NCBI GenBank assembly: GCA_030614715.1
Contig: JAUWTM010000022.1
Location: 1-34,415 of the forward strand
DNA length: 34,415 bases
Source: Planctomycetota bacterium
Lineage (GTDB): Bacteria > JAJVIF01 > JAPKYR01
Direction of reading: 5' to 3'
Made by a program: the position numbers and the translations under genes. Every line of letters begins with the position of its first letter. The first letter of the stretch is position 1. The notes under the pieces are model-generated. The model ran no database searches and was not told the origin of the DNA. It saw only the letters and a list, made by a program, of their open reading frames with translations. Positions 7,693 through 16,279 of the stretch are shown here, piece after piece.

Positions 7693-7723
7693 GAAATAAA
7701 AGGAACCCCTTTACGGGGTTCCT
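7693..7723 (-). terminator. rho-independent terminator after secF
   Basis: A perfect 9-bp stem (7701-7709 with 7715-7723, AGGAACCCC/GGGGTTCCT) and a 5-nt loop are followed on the minus strand by TTTTATTT. It lies about 28 nt past the secF stop. A T-run on the other side makes it usable in the plus direction too. Confidence 0.85.
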
Positions 7724-7750
7724 GATTTTTTTAATCTGCTGTGAAAATGG

Positions 7751-8896
7751 CTAATGGCGTCGACGGCGTTTCTTGGGCTTCTTCGGCTTCGGTTTGGCTG
7801 CTGGCCCAGGTGGTTCATCGATCGTGATGACCTCCTCATCCTCGATGCCATCGCTTGTCATGGAACTGAGATCGACAAGCCCATCCTCATCTTCATCCAT
7901 GATGAAATCGGTCGCTGACGCGGCTTTTTCATGTGTTATGACTGCGCCTTTACTCCTGAGTCTCCATGTCACGAGAAGCAGGCTTGCGACGAAGATCGAT
8001 GAGTACGTTCCGGTTAACACTCCGACACCGAGTCCCAGCATGAACGTTTTAAGGCTGATGCCGCCGAATATCAGGAGTGCCATGATTGCCAGAAGGGTGG
8101 TGAACGACGTGTTGATCGATCTTGCCATAGTCTCGAGGAGACTCTGGTTTACCAGCCGGTCGAACGGGAGGTGACGTTTCACCTTCATGTTCTCACGTAT
8201 GCGGTCATATATGACGATCGTGTCGTTGATCGAGTAGCCCACAACTGTCAGCAGGATCGCTACGAAGGGTGAATTAATCTCGATCCCGGCCAGAGCGAAG
8301 ATGCCGCACAGGATGAATACGTCGTGGAACAGCGCGACCACCGCGACCACTGCGAAGTCGAACGACAGCCTGATCGTGACGTATCCCAGGATCAGTATCA
8401 GCCCGACCAGGACACCCAGCAGGGCTTTTTGTGCGAGTTCGGCACCGATTACCGCTCCTACCTCGGTTTCCTCCAGAATTTCGAAGTCCTTTCCGCCTGC
8501 AAGCGTGCGGATTTCATCGAACAGGCCCGTCTGGGAATTCATGTTATCAATCAGGCCCGCATCAGCGCGTATCTGAAGGACAAGCCCGGGTGTTCCAGCC
8601 CCCGTTTCCTCGGCGGTTAGCTCGGTTGTAAGTACCTGCGATGCTTTCTCGGTGTACTGGTCTACCGTCTGTGCCACATCATGCGCGAACTGTGCGGTGT
8701 CGCCGGAATAATCGTTGAACTGGAGCTGGATGATGCTCCCCCCGACGAAGTCGATACCCCTGATCAGCGGGAATCCATCGGTCACCATGTTCTTGACCAT
8801 TCCGACCAGGCCAAGTGCGATGATTACGATACTGATGGTATACCAGATCTTTGCCTTTCCGATAATATTGAATTTGGATCTGCTGAAGTCCATCAT
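7751..8896 (-). CDS. secF: protein translocase subunit SecF
   Basis: SecF works with SecD and SecYEG in the inner membrane, using the proton gradient to help exported proteins leave the channel. The 381-aa sequence has TM1 at about 13-33, the periplasmic start GIDFVGG, and the signature SINDTIVIYDRIREN in the membrane half with five further helices. It is longer than usual because of a cytoplasmic tail of about 60-70 residues, first acidic (DEDEDGL) and ending in a Lys/Pro/Arg-rich stretch with RRRRH. The ATG overlaps the secD stop as ATGA, and GGAGG lies 9 nt upstream, within secD. It is cotranscribed with secD and ends before the terminator at 7693-7723. Confidence 0.97.
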   Translation of the reverse strand: MMDFSRSKFNIIGKAKIWYTISIVIIALGLVGMVKNMVTDGFPLIRGIDFVGGSIIQLQFNDYSGDTAQFAHDVAQTVDQYTEKASQVLTTELTAEETGAGTPGLVLQIRADAGLIDNMNSQTGLFDEIRTLAGGKDFEILEETEVGAVIGAELAQKALLGVLVGLILILGYVTIRLSFDFAVVAVVALFHDVFILCGIFALAGIEINSPFVAILLTVVGYSINDTIVIYDRIRENMKVKRHLPFDRLVNQSLLETMARSINTSFTTLLAIMALLIFGGISLKTFMLGLGVGVLTGTYSSIFVASLLLVTWRLRSKGAVITHEKAASATDFIMDEDEDGLVDLSSMTSDGIEDEEVITIDEPPGPAAKPKPKKPKKRRRRH

Positions 8897-10752
8897 GACA
8901 CATCACCTCCAGTACCGATTCCTGCAACATCTTTTTCCTTGACCCCGAACCATGCGTACTTTTGTATAGCCTTCGAGCCAAGTGCGGTTTCGAGAAGCAG
9001 CCTTGTGAAGACCAGTGCTGAGAACATCGATACCAGGATTCCGAGGCTCAATGTGACCGCGAAACCCTTGATTGGACCGGTTCCAAGGTTGTATAGGACA
9101 AGGGCTGTAATAAGCGTTGTTACGTTTGCGTCGAAGATCGCCAGGAAAGCGCGCTTGAACGCTGCTTCTACTGCCGATCTGAACGTCTTGCCCGTTTTGA
9201 GTTCCTCCTTCAGTCGCTCGAAAATAATGACGTTCGCGTCGACCGCCATACCGACTGAAAGTATGAATCCTGCAATACCGGGTAATGTCAATGTCGCGTT
9301 AAGTACTGCCAGTGCACCGAAGAAGACGACCGCGTAATAGAGTAGTGCGATGTTCGCGGCCAATCCCGGCAGCCTGTAATAGATTAACATGAACAGGAGG
9401 ATCAGGACAGCGCCCAGAACGGCCGCTCGCTTGCTTTCAGCAATCGATTTCGCTCCGAGTGTCGGTCCAACGGTCCTGTTCTCGATTACCGTTAATTTTA
9501 CCGGCAGGCGACCGCTGTCCAGCTGCACAACCAGGTCACCGGCTTCCTGCTGGGTGAATGAACCCTCGATGACACCACGTCCGTGAAGGATGGGTTCACG
9601 TATTACCGGGCATGAGATTATGATATCGTCCAGCGCGATTGCCAGGAACTGCTGTACGTGGGTGGCCGTGTGACGTCCGAACACCTCACGTCCGCCTGCC
9701 TTGAATTCGAATCCGATTGTCGGCTGGCCGATCTGGTTGAACCTGACCTCGGCGTTTGCGAAGTCATCTCCTGTCAGGATGATCTGGTCAAGCGATACAT
9801 CGACAACATCAGGTATTCCTTCCTCGACCTCAGGTTCCTGCGCTCCAGCCATCGGGTCCCAGATTTCAACCACTGAACCCTGCACGGGAGGTGGGGGGGC
9901 CATCAATGCAACCTGCATATGCTCGAGATTCTGGTTCAGTATCGCTACATCGAATCCCTCTTCGTCAGCAAGTCCCGGGAACGAGATCTGATTCCTTGTC
10001 AGCGGGTCTGTTATTTCGTGTGCAGCTAGTACTACACCCGTCCTGAGCAGGACAAGGTAACTTCCCCGGTTCTGTGTGGTCTGGACGGCAAGGTTTGTGC
10101 CCGCGGGAATCTGTTCCAGCGCGAGTGACACCTCGAACCGGCCTTCGGGATCGGCAAGTGCTTCAGGATTCTCCGGATCTTGAAATATTGGGTTAACAAC
10201 GAAGCCGACCATGTCCACCGGGTTGAAAAGAATCTGCTCGGACATCACGACTGATCCCGGCATTTCGGGAATCGGTTCAGGTTCCTCTTCAGGCTCATCC
10301 TGTGTCAACGTAAGGCTCTGAACCGGTTCACCGGTTTCAGGATCGATAAACCTGATCCGGGTACCGGCGGGGATCTGGTCGTGTCCCGCATCGATAAACC
10401 TGAGGATTGCAGTTTCACCAATCAGGTCTCTCACCCGCTCGGGATCGTCCTCTCCGGGGATCTGGACGACAATCCGGTCGTCGCCCATTTGCTGGATGAT
10501 GATCTCCCGGACGCCCTCGGGGTCGAGACGGTTACGGACAATGTCGATTGCCCCGAGCATCATGTCCTGGGTTAGTTCTTCCTCGCCTTCCGGCACTCCC
10601 GCCTTCAGGGTAAGGTCTACACCCCCGACCAGGTCGATGCCCTGGTTAACCGCCGGCTCACCACGTGAAATCTTGTAAAGCGGTGCTGAGATCGCGATTA
10701 CCAGGACTATGATGACCAGGATCCAGTTTTGAACTCGTTTTTCGGCACTCAT
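8893..10752 (-). CDS. secD: protein translocase subunit SecD
   Basis: The 619-aa protein has TM1 at about 9-27, the GIDLVGGVDL opening of the first periplasmic domain, a long periplasmic region to about 430, and a C-terminal RND-like membrane block with GMAVDANVIIFER. The periplasmic part carries extra material, including a Glu/Pro-rich linker near residues 152-162, which makes it longer than a minimal SecD. The start at 10752 is preferred over upstream Met codons because the protein then begins MSAEKRVQNW just before TM1, and GGAGGA lies about 11 nt upstream. It is the first gene of the secDF operon, from the promoter at 10865-10894. Confidence 0.97.
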   Translation of the reverse strand: MSAEKRVQNWILVIIVLVIAISAPLYKISRGEPAVNQGIDLVGGVDLTLKAGVPEGEEELTQDMMLGAIDIVRNRLDPEGVREIIIQQMGDDRIVVQIPGEDDPERVRDLIGETAILRFIDAGHDQIPAGTRIRFIDPETGEPVQSLTLTQDEPEEEPEPIPEMPGSVVMSEQILFNPVDMVGFVVNPIFQDPENPEALADPEGRFEVSLALEQIPAGTNLAVQTTQNRGSYLVLLRTGVVLAAHEITDPLTRNQISFPGLADEEGFDVAILNQNLEHMQVALMAPPPPVQGSVVEIWDPMAGAQEPEVEEGIPDVVDVSLDQIILTGDDFANAEVRFNQIGQPTIGFEFKAGGREVFGRHTATHVQQFLAIALDDIIISCPVIREPILHGRGVIEGSFTQQEAGDLVVQLDSGRLPVKLTVIENRTVGPTLGAKSIAESKRAAVLGAVLILLFMLIYYRLPGLAANIALLYYAVVFFGALAVLNATLTLPGIAGFILSVGMAVDANVIIFERLKEELKTGKTFRSAVEAAFKRAFLAIFDANVTTLITALVLYNLGTGPIKGFAVTLSLGILVSMFSALVFTRLLLETALGSKAIQKYAWFGVKEKDVAGIGTGGDVS

Positions 10753-10864
10753 GTATTGGCCGATCCTCCAGTTACAGTTTCCCTTCCCTGAACTACCGTG
10801 CAGGCAAACTAAACCGGAGCACACAAAAACATAGCCTGCTCAGTCAGCCGGCAACGAAACGAGA

Positions 10865-10894
10865 ATTATAGTGTTTTAGTGGTACTCAAGTCAA
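10865..10894 (-). promoter_or_regulatory. sigma70-type promoter of secD-secF
   Basis: On the minus strand TTGACT (10894-10889) and TATAAT (10870-10865) are separated by 18 bp. Transcription would begin near 10858, giving a leader of about 105 nt. This is the best canonical promoter in the window. It lies in the 222-bp gap between the divergent secD and miaA. I see no equally good promoter facing miaA. Confidence 0.75.
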
Positions 10895-10974
10895 ATGGGA
10901 ACCCAATCAACATTAAACGCATTGAATCCCGTGAGCAATTGAATCCCCGTACATGTTAAACTAGCGCCGGTTCC

Positions 10975-11907
10975 ATGAACGACCGTCCGGTCATATACAC
11001 CATTGCAGGCCCGACAGCGGTCGGTAAAACCGACGTGGCCATTGCAGTCGCGAATTCGCTCGATGCAGAGATCATTTCAGCTGATTCCCGCCAGATTTAC
11101 ATCGGACTCGACATCGGTACCGCGAAACCCAGCTTCGAGGAACGAAAAAGAATCCCGCACCATCTGATTGATCTGGTCCGACCACAGGATGTCTTTACCG
11201 TAGTGGATTTTCAGAAACTGGCAACAGGTACCCTTGCTGATATAACCGGTCGCGGTGTAAACGCAGTGATAGTCGGTGGTACTGGTTTGTACATCAGGGC
11301 ACTGATCGACAATCCCAGCTATCAGGACCAGCCTTCCGATCCCACGCTCAGGGAGCAGCTTCTGGATGAGATCAATGAAAAGGGCACCGAAGGTCTCCAC
11401 AGTGAACTGGTAAAAATCGATCCTGAAGCTGCTGAGAAAATCCATCCCAACAACGTACCCAGGCTTGTCAGGGCACTCGAAGTGATCCGGTCCACCGGAC
11501 GGAAATTCTCCGATGTCGTGAGGCAGGACCGGGAGAACCGTGAAGCACTGCCGTACCGGTTCAGGCTGATCGGTCTCAACATGGAACGGGAGTTGCTGTA
11601 CGAAAGGATAAACAGGCGAGTTGTGAAGATGATCGGGGACGGTTGGCTGGACGAGGTTCGTGGAGCTCTCGATGGCGGTTGCGACGGCACCGAAAAACCC
11701 CTTACCGGCCTCGGGTATCGCGAGATCGTGAAGGTGATTCGAAACGAGTTGACACTTGACGAAGCAATCCCTCTTATCCAGAGGGACACCCGCAGGTTCG
11801 CCAAACGTCAGATGACCTTCTTCAGGGGATTTGAGAACATACAATGGCTCGACATCACCCCGGAAATGAGCCCTGAAACCATTGCCGGAGCAATTCTAAA
11901 AGGCTAA
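10975..11907 (+). CDS. miaA: tRNA dimethylallyltransferase MiaA
   Basis: MiaA transfers a dimethylallyl group to N6 of A37 in tRNAs that read UNN codons. The 310-aa protein has the P-loop GPTAVGKT (13-20), the substrate motif SADSRQIY (about 36-43), DIGTAKP and VGGTGLY, all typical of the family. RFAKRQMTFFRG near the end matches the conserved tRNA-binding region. The length is normal. The start at ATG 10975 sets the P-loop at the expected distance, but no Shine-Dalgarno is evident. The stop is followed directly by the hairpin-repeat block at 11910-12018. Confidence 0.96.
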   Translation: MNDRPVIYTIAGPTAVGKTDVAIAVANSLDAEIISADSRQIYIGLDIGTAKPSFEERKRIPHHLIDLVRPQDVFTVVDFQKLATGTLADITGRGVNAVIVGGTGLYIRALIDNPSYQDQPSDPTLREQLLDEINEKGTEGLHSELVKIDPEAAEKIHPNNVPRLVRALEVIRSTGRKFSDVVRQDRENREALPYRFRLIGLNMERELLYERINRRVVKMIGDGWLDEVRGALDGGCDGTEKPLTGLGYREIVKVIRNELTLDEAIPLIQRDTRRFAKRQMTFFRGFENIQWLDITPEMSPETIAGAILKG

Positions 11908-11909
11908 AC

Positions 11910-12018
11910 TGGAGCAGGGACCTACGGGGACTTACCGTGAGCGGGGACCTACCGGGAGTGAGGATCTACTGGGAGCGGGGACCTCCGGTCCGCGGGAGCG
12001 GCGATTTCCAATCGGCGC
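11910..12018 (+). repeat. GGGAGCGG short-repeat block with two covarying hairpins (after miaA)
   Basis: This is a run of degenerate 13-17 bp units such as GAGCGGGGACCTACC and GGGAGTGAGGATCTACT. It ends in two hairpin units: 11971-11993 (GGACC-TCC-GGTCC core) and 11994-12018 (CGATT-TCC-AATCG core). The same family occurs at 16105-16200 and 16280-16344. The block keeps the upstream frame of dapF open, but the bases behave as a repeat and not as coding sequence. Confidence 0.75.
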
Positions 12019-12038
12019 TTCTGATCAACAATAAACAC

Positions 12039-12935
12039 ATGAGTCACGACATGCACACCGACCGACCCTCAACACTACCCTTCGAGAAATGGCACGGGAC
12101 CGGAAACGATTTCATCCTCTGCTCACGTAGACTCGCGACCGGATTCACCGCCGACCTCAACCGGCTTGCACGCGACATGTGCGACCGTCACTTTGGCGTC
12201 GGTTCTGACGGCCTGATCCTGATCGGCGCGTCCAAAAAAGCCGATTTCCACATGCGCATGTGGAATCCCGACGGCAGCGAATCCGAGATGTGCGGTAACG
12301 GGCTTCGTTGTGTGGCTGCGCAGATCCTCGCTAATGGTCTGGTCTATCAATACGGCTCAGTCGATATTGAGACCACGACCCGGATAGTCAAACTCGACTT
12401 CCCCAACCGTCCCGACTGTGCAGACCCCGACCTCCCGTGGGTACGTGTCGCGCTTGGGAAACCGGTTATGGAACGGTCGGAGATACCCATCACAGGTGAC
12501 GGCCCATCACCGGTTATTAAAGAGAAACTGGAGATTCCCGGCTGCGGAGTGACGATTGAATACACCGCCGTAAATTTCGGGAACCCCCACGCCGTGATTT
12601 TTGTCGAGGATGTGGACTCAGTACCACTTGAGCAGTGGGGTCCGGCTCTTGAGAACTTCACCGACCTGTTCCCGTCGAGGGTTAATTCAGAGTTCGTGCA
12701 GGTGCTCTCAAACGACCACGTCAGGATGCGTGTCTGGGAGAGAGGTGCGGGGATTACGTTAAGCTGCGGAAGCGGTACGGCTGCGGTGCAGGTGGCCTGT
12801 CACTTGACTGGCCTGGCAGGGGATACATTGAGAGTTGATGTCCCCGGTGGATCGCTGCTGACAGAGTATAATGAGAATGGTGAGGTACACCTGTCCGGTC
12901 CTGCGGTACGCGTTTTCAAGGGCGAATGGCTGTGA
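12039..12935 (+). CDS. dapF: diaminopimelate epimerase DapF
   Basis: DapF converts LL-diaminopimelate to the meso form for lysine and peptidoglycan, without a cofactor. The 298-aa protein has the family opening WHGTGNDFIL (18-27), the first catalytic Cys85 in MCGNGLRC and the second at about Cys243 in LSCGSGTAA. ATG 12039 is chosen. An ATG at 12051 is equally possible and gives 294 aa, while earlier in-frame starts would place translated repeat sequence before the conserved core. No clear Shine-Dalgarno is visible. It pairs functionally with dapL at 14898, which makes its LL substrate in one step. Two membrane-protein genes lie between them. Confidence 0.95.
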   Translation: MSHDMHTDRPSTLPFEKWHGTGNDFILCSRRLATGFTADLNRLARDMCDRHFGVGSDGLILIGASKKADFHMRMWNPDGSESEMCGNGLRCVAAQILANGLVYQYGSVDIETTTRIVKLDFPNRPDCADPDLPWVRVALGKPVMERSEIPITGDGPSPVIKEKLEIPGCGVTIEYTAVNFGNPHAVIFVEDVDSVPLEQWGPALENFTDLFPSRVNSEFVQVLSNDHVRMRVWERGAGITLSCGSGTAAVQVACHLTGLAGDTLRVDVPGGSLLTEYNENGEVHLSGPAVRVFKGEWL

Positions 12936-12984
12936 CAGGTCTAACTTAAACCGCAGGATCAATTTATAGGTCTTATGAGGCAAG

Positions 12985-13863
12985 ATGGAAAGCGCACCCC
13001 GTCAATTTGATACCGACCACATCTATTACCAGTGGCTGAAATTCCGCGGCGCGGGAGTTCAGAAGTTCGAGCGAATCACGTGGACCATCGTGTGGATCGT
13101 CACATGGGCGCTGATTGCTCAAGGCTTGGCTCTGTATGCGATCTACCAGATAGATGAAGGTATTTTGGATCGGATTCTGGCAAATCAAACAGCCGAAGTT
13201 ATCATGTATATTATGATGATCACCGGATCGCTGATGGTCCTGGCGGTACCTCCCCTGGTTATCCTCCGGGATTTCCTTTTCTATATCCCGAGGGCAGTAC
13301 GGGCGGATGTTGAGAGTAATGTACTGAAGGGTGTTTTCATATCACCTGTGACGTCGAAGGAAATCCTCACGGACCTTTTCCGCTGGGCTGTGGGATTGAA
13401 CATGAAACATCTCGCACCGTCCATGACCCTGGGAGGTGCGGCCCTGGTTATGACGGGAATCCAATTCCTCATAGAGGGAGATCCCTTTGATGTGATTGAG
13501 GCCGCTCACACTGTCCTTCCCATTGTGGTTCTCGTATTAACTTTATGGACTTTCATTCTGGTCAGTGGTCTGGGTATGGCAGCATCGCCCGACTGGGTCA
13601 ACATACCCGGCGTGGTAATACTGGTCTGGTTTCTGCCTGCGTTATTTTTCGTATTTGGATATGGTTCCCTGATCGCTGCGGGATCGTACTCAACCCTGAC
13701 CGATATCCTGTACCTGGACACGATATATACTGGTCGACGGTTCTGGGCGCACGAAGCATTCTGGCAAATGTCAGTCTTTACATTCATGCTCGCTACCCTG
13801 ATTTTTCTTGTGTTGGGTAACCTGGTGAAAATGATGGACGCAAGACGTCGTGTCCGCCAGTGA
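12985..13863 (+). CDS. polytopic membrane protein of unknown function, paralogue 1
   Basis: The 292-aa protein has about six hydrophobic segments: roughly 33-53, 70-92, 141-159, 169-193, 204-228 and 257-280. A polar loop between the second and third begins RDFLFYIP and ends FRW...LNMKHLAP. The loop includes ISPVTSKEIL, which faintly recalls the coupling loop of ABC-2 permeases, but no ATPase gene is nearby, so I do not assign it. The next gene is a clear paralogue. The stop overlaps a possible GTG of that gene. It follows dapF by 49 nt and may share its transcript. I do not recognise the family. Confidence 0.8.
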   Translation: MESAPRQFDTDHIYYQWLKFRGAGVQKFERITWTIVWIVTWALIAQGLALYAIYQIDEGILDRILANQTAEVIMYIMMITGSLMVLAVPPLVILRDFLFYIPRAVRADVESNVLKGVFISPVTSKEILTDLFRWAVGLNMKHLAPSMTLGGAALVMTGIQFLIEGDPFDVIEAAHTVLPIVVLVLTLWTFILVSGLGMAASPDWVNIPGVVILVWFLPALFFVFGYGSLIAAGSYSTLTDILYLDTIYTGRRFWAHEAFWQMSVFTFMLATLIFLVLGNLVKMMDARRRVRQ

Positions 13864-13886
13864 TTAACAGATCTCATGCAGATAAG

Positions 13887-14768
13887 ATGAAGCACTTAAA
13901 TAAAAAATCCAGGAAGAGAAATGTCGTTGATCAATGGTTAGATCTCCGTTACCGAAGCAATTTAAAATTGGAAAGGCTGATCATGATCTCGGTATGGGCT
14001 GTTGTTGTCCTCGTGATTGTCAGTGACTCCATATTTAATACAAGTTTCAGGAATTATGATTTTTCCGAAAGAATTACGAACAGATTGATTATCTACATCA
14101 GCCTGCTCATGATTCCCAATGCTCTCGCTTTCGTTCTGATCGGTTTATTCCCGTTTATTATCATTCGAGATTTCCTGTTCGTTCCAACGAACCTGGTGAG
14201 TGCTGATCCATATGATATTCCTGCTGAGGGAAATAATGTTGAACATATAAGTACTTCTGCGTTCCTGCATGCCCTGTATCGCTGGGTGATAAGGCTGAAC
14301 ATGAAACACCTGCTTCCGCTCATGGTCCTGGTTCTGTTTTACTCTTTCATGCTCTGGAATCCACCGGTAATCTGGTCGGAAATCGCCAGCCTGGACCTGG
14401 ATAATAGATTCTATAGCGATGCATTCCCGGTGTTACTGATGATAATAACTTTCTGGTTGTTCTGTCTGACCACTGGCATAGCAACTGCTGTCTTACCTGC
14501 ATGGGCCGCGAAAGTATCAGGGGTTATATGTGGCTGGTTACTTCCGGTTGCCGGTATATCAATCATCCTGGGCTTTATGATGGGTTCAGCAATTTATGCA
14601 GCCGATGATTTACAGCCTGAACTGGATCGCCTTCTGTATTTAATGCGGCACCATTCAAATTTACTGACAACAATCCTGTGCATCCTTTTAGCCCTGTTTT
14701 TAAGCCTTGTGCTGTACATCGTCTCATTCTACCTGATGGCATTACGAAGACGTAAAAATTGGACCTGA
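13887..14768 (+). CDS. polytopic membrane protein of unknown function, paralogue 2
   Basis: The 293-aa protein has about six membrane segments and shares a pattern with the preceding gene: QWL at residues 16-18 in both, RDFLF followed by Pro after the second helix, (F/Y)RW...LNMKHL.P before the third, then a G(L/I)(G/A) helix start and a (W/G)(F/L)LP stretch. ATG 13887 is chosen because it brings QWL to exactly the same position in both proteins. A GTG at 13860, overlapping the previous stop, would add nine residues. The pair looks like a tandem duplication followed by divergence. Two short hairpins begin at the stop codon. Confidence 0.78.
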   Translation: MKHLNKKSRKRNVVDQWLDLRYRSNLKLERLIMISVWAVVVLVIVSDSIFNTSFRNYDFSERITNRLIIYISLLMIPNALAFVLIGLFPFIIIRDFLFVPTNLVSADPYDIPAEGNNVEHISTSAFLHALYRWVIRLNMKHLLPLMVLVLFYSFMLWNPPVIWSEIASLDLDNRFYSDAFPVLLMIITFWLFCLTTGIATAVLPAWAAKVSGVICGWLLPVAGISIILGFMMGSAIYAADDLQPELDRLLYLMRHHSNLLTTILCILLALFLSLVLYIVSFYLMALRRRKNWT

Positions 14769-14806
14769 TTGGTTATCAATCAGCTTGATTTCCTCCCTGA
14801 AATCAA
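14765..14806 (+). terminator. two tandem stem-loops at the end of the dapF/membrane-pair unit
   Basis: CTGATTG-5 nt-CAATCAG (14765-14783) includes the TGA stop. It is followed by TTGATTTC-CTCCCT-GAAATCAA (14785-14806), an 8-bp perfect stem. A T5 run follows only about 10 nt later (14817-14821), so this is not a textbook intrinsic terminator. It may be a weak terminator or a 3'-end stabiliser. Confidence 0.45.
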
Positions 14807-14883
14807 CGAGAATCTCTTTTTCCCTTCCCCATAACGCCATATATCCGGCGGATCGGGTCGGGACCATGAATCAGGTTTAAAAA

Positions 14884-14890
14884 AAGGGGA
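14884..14890 (+). promoter_or_regulatory. ribosome binding site of dapL
   Basis: AAGGGGA lies 7 nt before the ATG at 14898, following a run of A. It fixes the start. Confidence 0.6.
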
Positions 14891-14897
14891 TTTTACT

Positions 14898-16088
14898 ATG
14901 GCTGATGCTGACACGAAAACACTCAAACTTGCGAAAAGACTGGACGACATTCCGCCCTACCTTTTTCAGCGGATCGATGACATGAAAGCCGCTGCGAAGG
15001 CTAAGGGTATCGAGGTTATCAGTCTTGGAATTGGTGATCCGGACCTTCCCACTCCCGATGAATTTGTCGAGGAGCTTCATAAATACGCCCAAATGAACGC
15101 GATGCAGAAGTATCCCGCGTACAAGGGCATTCCCGAACTGCACAAGGCCATCGCGGATTTCTATCACAGGCGATTCGGCATCGACCTTAACCCCGGATCC
15201 GAGACACTGGCCCTGATCGGCAGCAAGGAGGGCATCGCAAACCTGGGTCTCGCCGTACTCGATCCCGGAGACATCGTGCTCGTGCCCGATCCCGGATACC
15301 CGGTCTACGCGATGCTGTCAGTGTTCAATAGCTGCGATAAGCACTTTGTTCCGCTCCTCAGGGAGAACGATTTCCTGATCGATTTCAGTGCGATTCCCGA
15401 CGAGGTCTGCGAGCGCGCCAAGCTGCTCTTTATGAACTACCCGAACAACCCGACAAGTGCTGTCGCACCTCTCGAGTTCTTCGATGAAGCTGTCGCATGG
15501 GCGAAGAAATGGGGAGTCGTAATCGCGCACGACAACCCGTACAGCCAGATCTACCAGTCCGACGATCCCCCGCCCAGCATTCTTAACGCGAAGGGTGCGA
15601 TGGATGTTGCGATCGAGTTTAACACTCTCTCGAAAACCTTCAACATGACCGGATGGCGTATCGGCATGGCTGTCGGCAATCCTGAAGTAATACAGGCACT
15701 CGGACGGGTCAAGTCAAACATCGATTCCGGTGTCTTCCTCCCGATCCAGCATGTAGCGGTCAAGGCTCTCGGTAAGCCTCTCAGCTACTGCGACGGGCTC
15801 AGGAGTGAGTATGCCGACCGCCGCAAGGCAGTCGAGGAGGTCCTCGAAACCGGCGGTTACGAGGTCTATCACGGCAAGGGAACCTTCTACACATGGGTCC
15901 GTGTCCCGGAGGGCTATACAAGCTTCGAATTCGTAAGCGCCGTGATCAATGAGACTGGAATAGTTGTCGGACCCGGCTCCGGATGGGGTCCGAGCGGTGA
16001 AGGCTTCTTCAGAATCTGCCTTACACGCCCAACTGCTGAACTTCGAGGACTCGTCCAGAAGATAGTCGATAAATTCCCGGTGAAGTAA
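14898..16088 (+). CDS. dapL: LL-diaminopimelate aminotransferase DapL
   Basis: This is a fold-type I PLP aminotransferase of 396 aa. DapL turns tetrahydrodipicolinate into LL-diaminopimelate with glutamate as amino donor, bypassing the acyl routes. The PLP lysine is Lys246 in LSKTFNMTGWRIG, with MNYPNNPT and the AHDNPY strand upstream, and GIGDPDLPTP near residue 50 as in LL-DAP aminotransferases. Assignment as DapL and not another class I aminotransferase rests on these motifs and on dapF lying 2 kb upstream. A good Shine-Dalgarno is present. The stop is followed by 355 bp without a gene, much of it filled by the short-repeat family. Confidence 0.88.
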   Translation: MADADTKTLKLAKRLDDIPPYLFQRIDDMKAAAKAKGIEVISLGIGDPDLPTPDEFVEELHKYAQMNAMQKYPAYKGIPELHKAIADFYHRRFGIDLNPGSETLALIGSKEGIANLGLAVLDPGDIVLVPDPGYPVYAMLSVFNSCDKHFVPLLRENDFLIDFSAIPDEVCERAKLLFMNYPNNPTSAVAPLEFFDEAVAWAKKWGVVIAHDNPYSQIYQSDDPPPSILNAKGAMDVAIEFNTLSKTFNMTGWRIGMAVGNPEVIQALGRVKSNIDSGVFLPIQHVAVKALGKPLSYCDGLRSEYADRRKAVEEVLETGGYEVYHGKGTFYTWVRVPEGYTSFEFVSAVINETGIVVGPGSGWGPSGEGFFRICLTRPTAELRGLVQKIVDKFPVK

Positions 16089-16104
16089 TCTAACTCAATC
16101 CACC

Positions 16105-16200
16105 GGGATCGAGAACTGGGATCGGAAATCTGGGATCGGCAATCCGGGATCGGCAATCTGGGAGCGAGTACTGGGAGCGGCGACATCCTGTCGGCGCATT
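16105..16200 (+). repeat. tandem 13-14 bp GGGATCGGCAATCT units ending in a hairpin unit (after dapL)
   Basis: Five head-to-tail units (16105, 16118, 16132, 16146 and 16160) share the core GGGA(T/G)CG. They are followed by the hairpin unit 16173-16200, with stem CGACA-TCC-TGTCG extended by a flanking GCG/CGC after one G-G mismatch. The units have no spacers, so this is not a CRISPR array. Confidence 0.8.
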
Positions 16201-16208
16201 AATCTTTC

Positions 16209-16264
16209 ATATACAACCATGACCGGGGCGGTCATGCGACAGGTACTCACGCGCGAGTCGCGCA
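16209..16264. repeat. palindrome-rich segment between repeat blocks
   Basis: It contains CATGACC-GGGGC-GGTCATG (7-bp stem) and GCGCGA-G-TCGCGC. The part around ACAACCATGACC recurs in degenerate form at 16356-16380. Together with the preceding hairpin unit, about 60 bp is repeated directly (16173-16235 and 16317-16380). Confidence 0.6.
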
Positions 16265-16279
16265 TGATACTTATAAACC

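Noticed and set aside
11077-11844. Minus-strand open frame of 255 codons
   Set aside because: It lies inside miaA on the other strand. The miaA motifs are unambiguous.
11937-12038. N-terminal extension of dapF by 34 codons
   Set aside because: The extension is made of the hairpin repeat sequence. DapF proteins begin close to the HGTGNDF motif, so the later ATG is preferred.
14785-14821. Classical intrinsic terminator after the membrane pair
   Set aside because: The stem is AT-rich and the T-run starts about 10 nt after it, so it is listed only as a weak tandem stem-loop feature.
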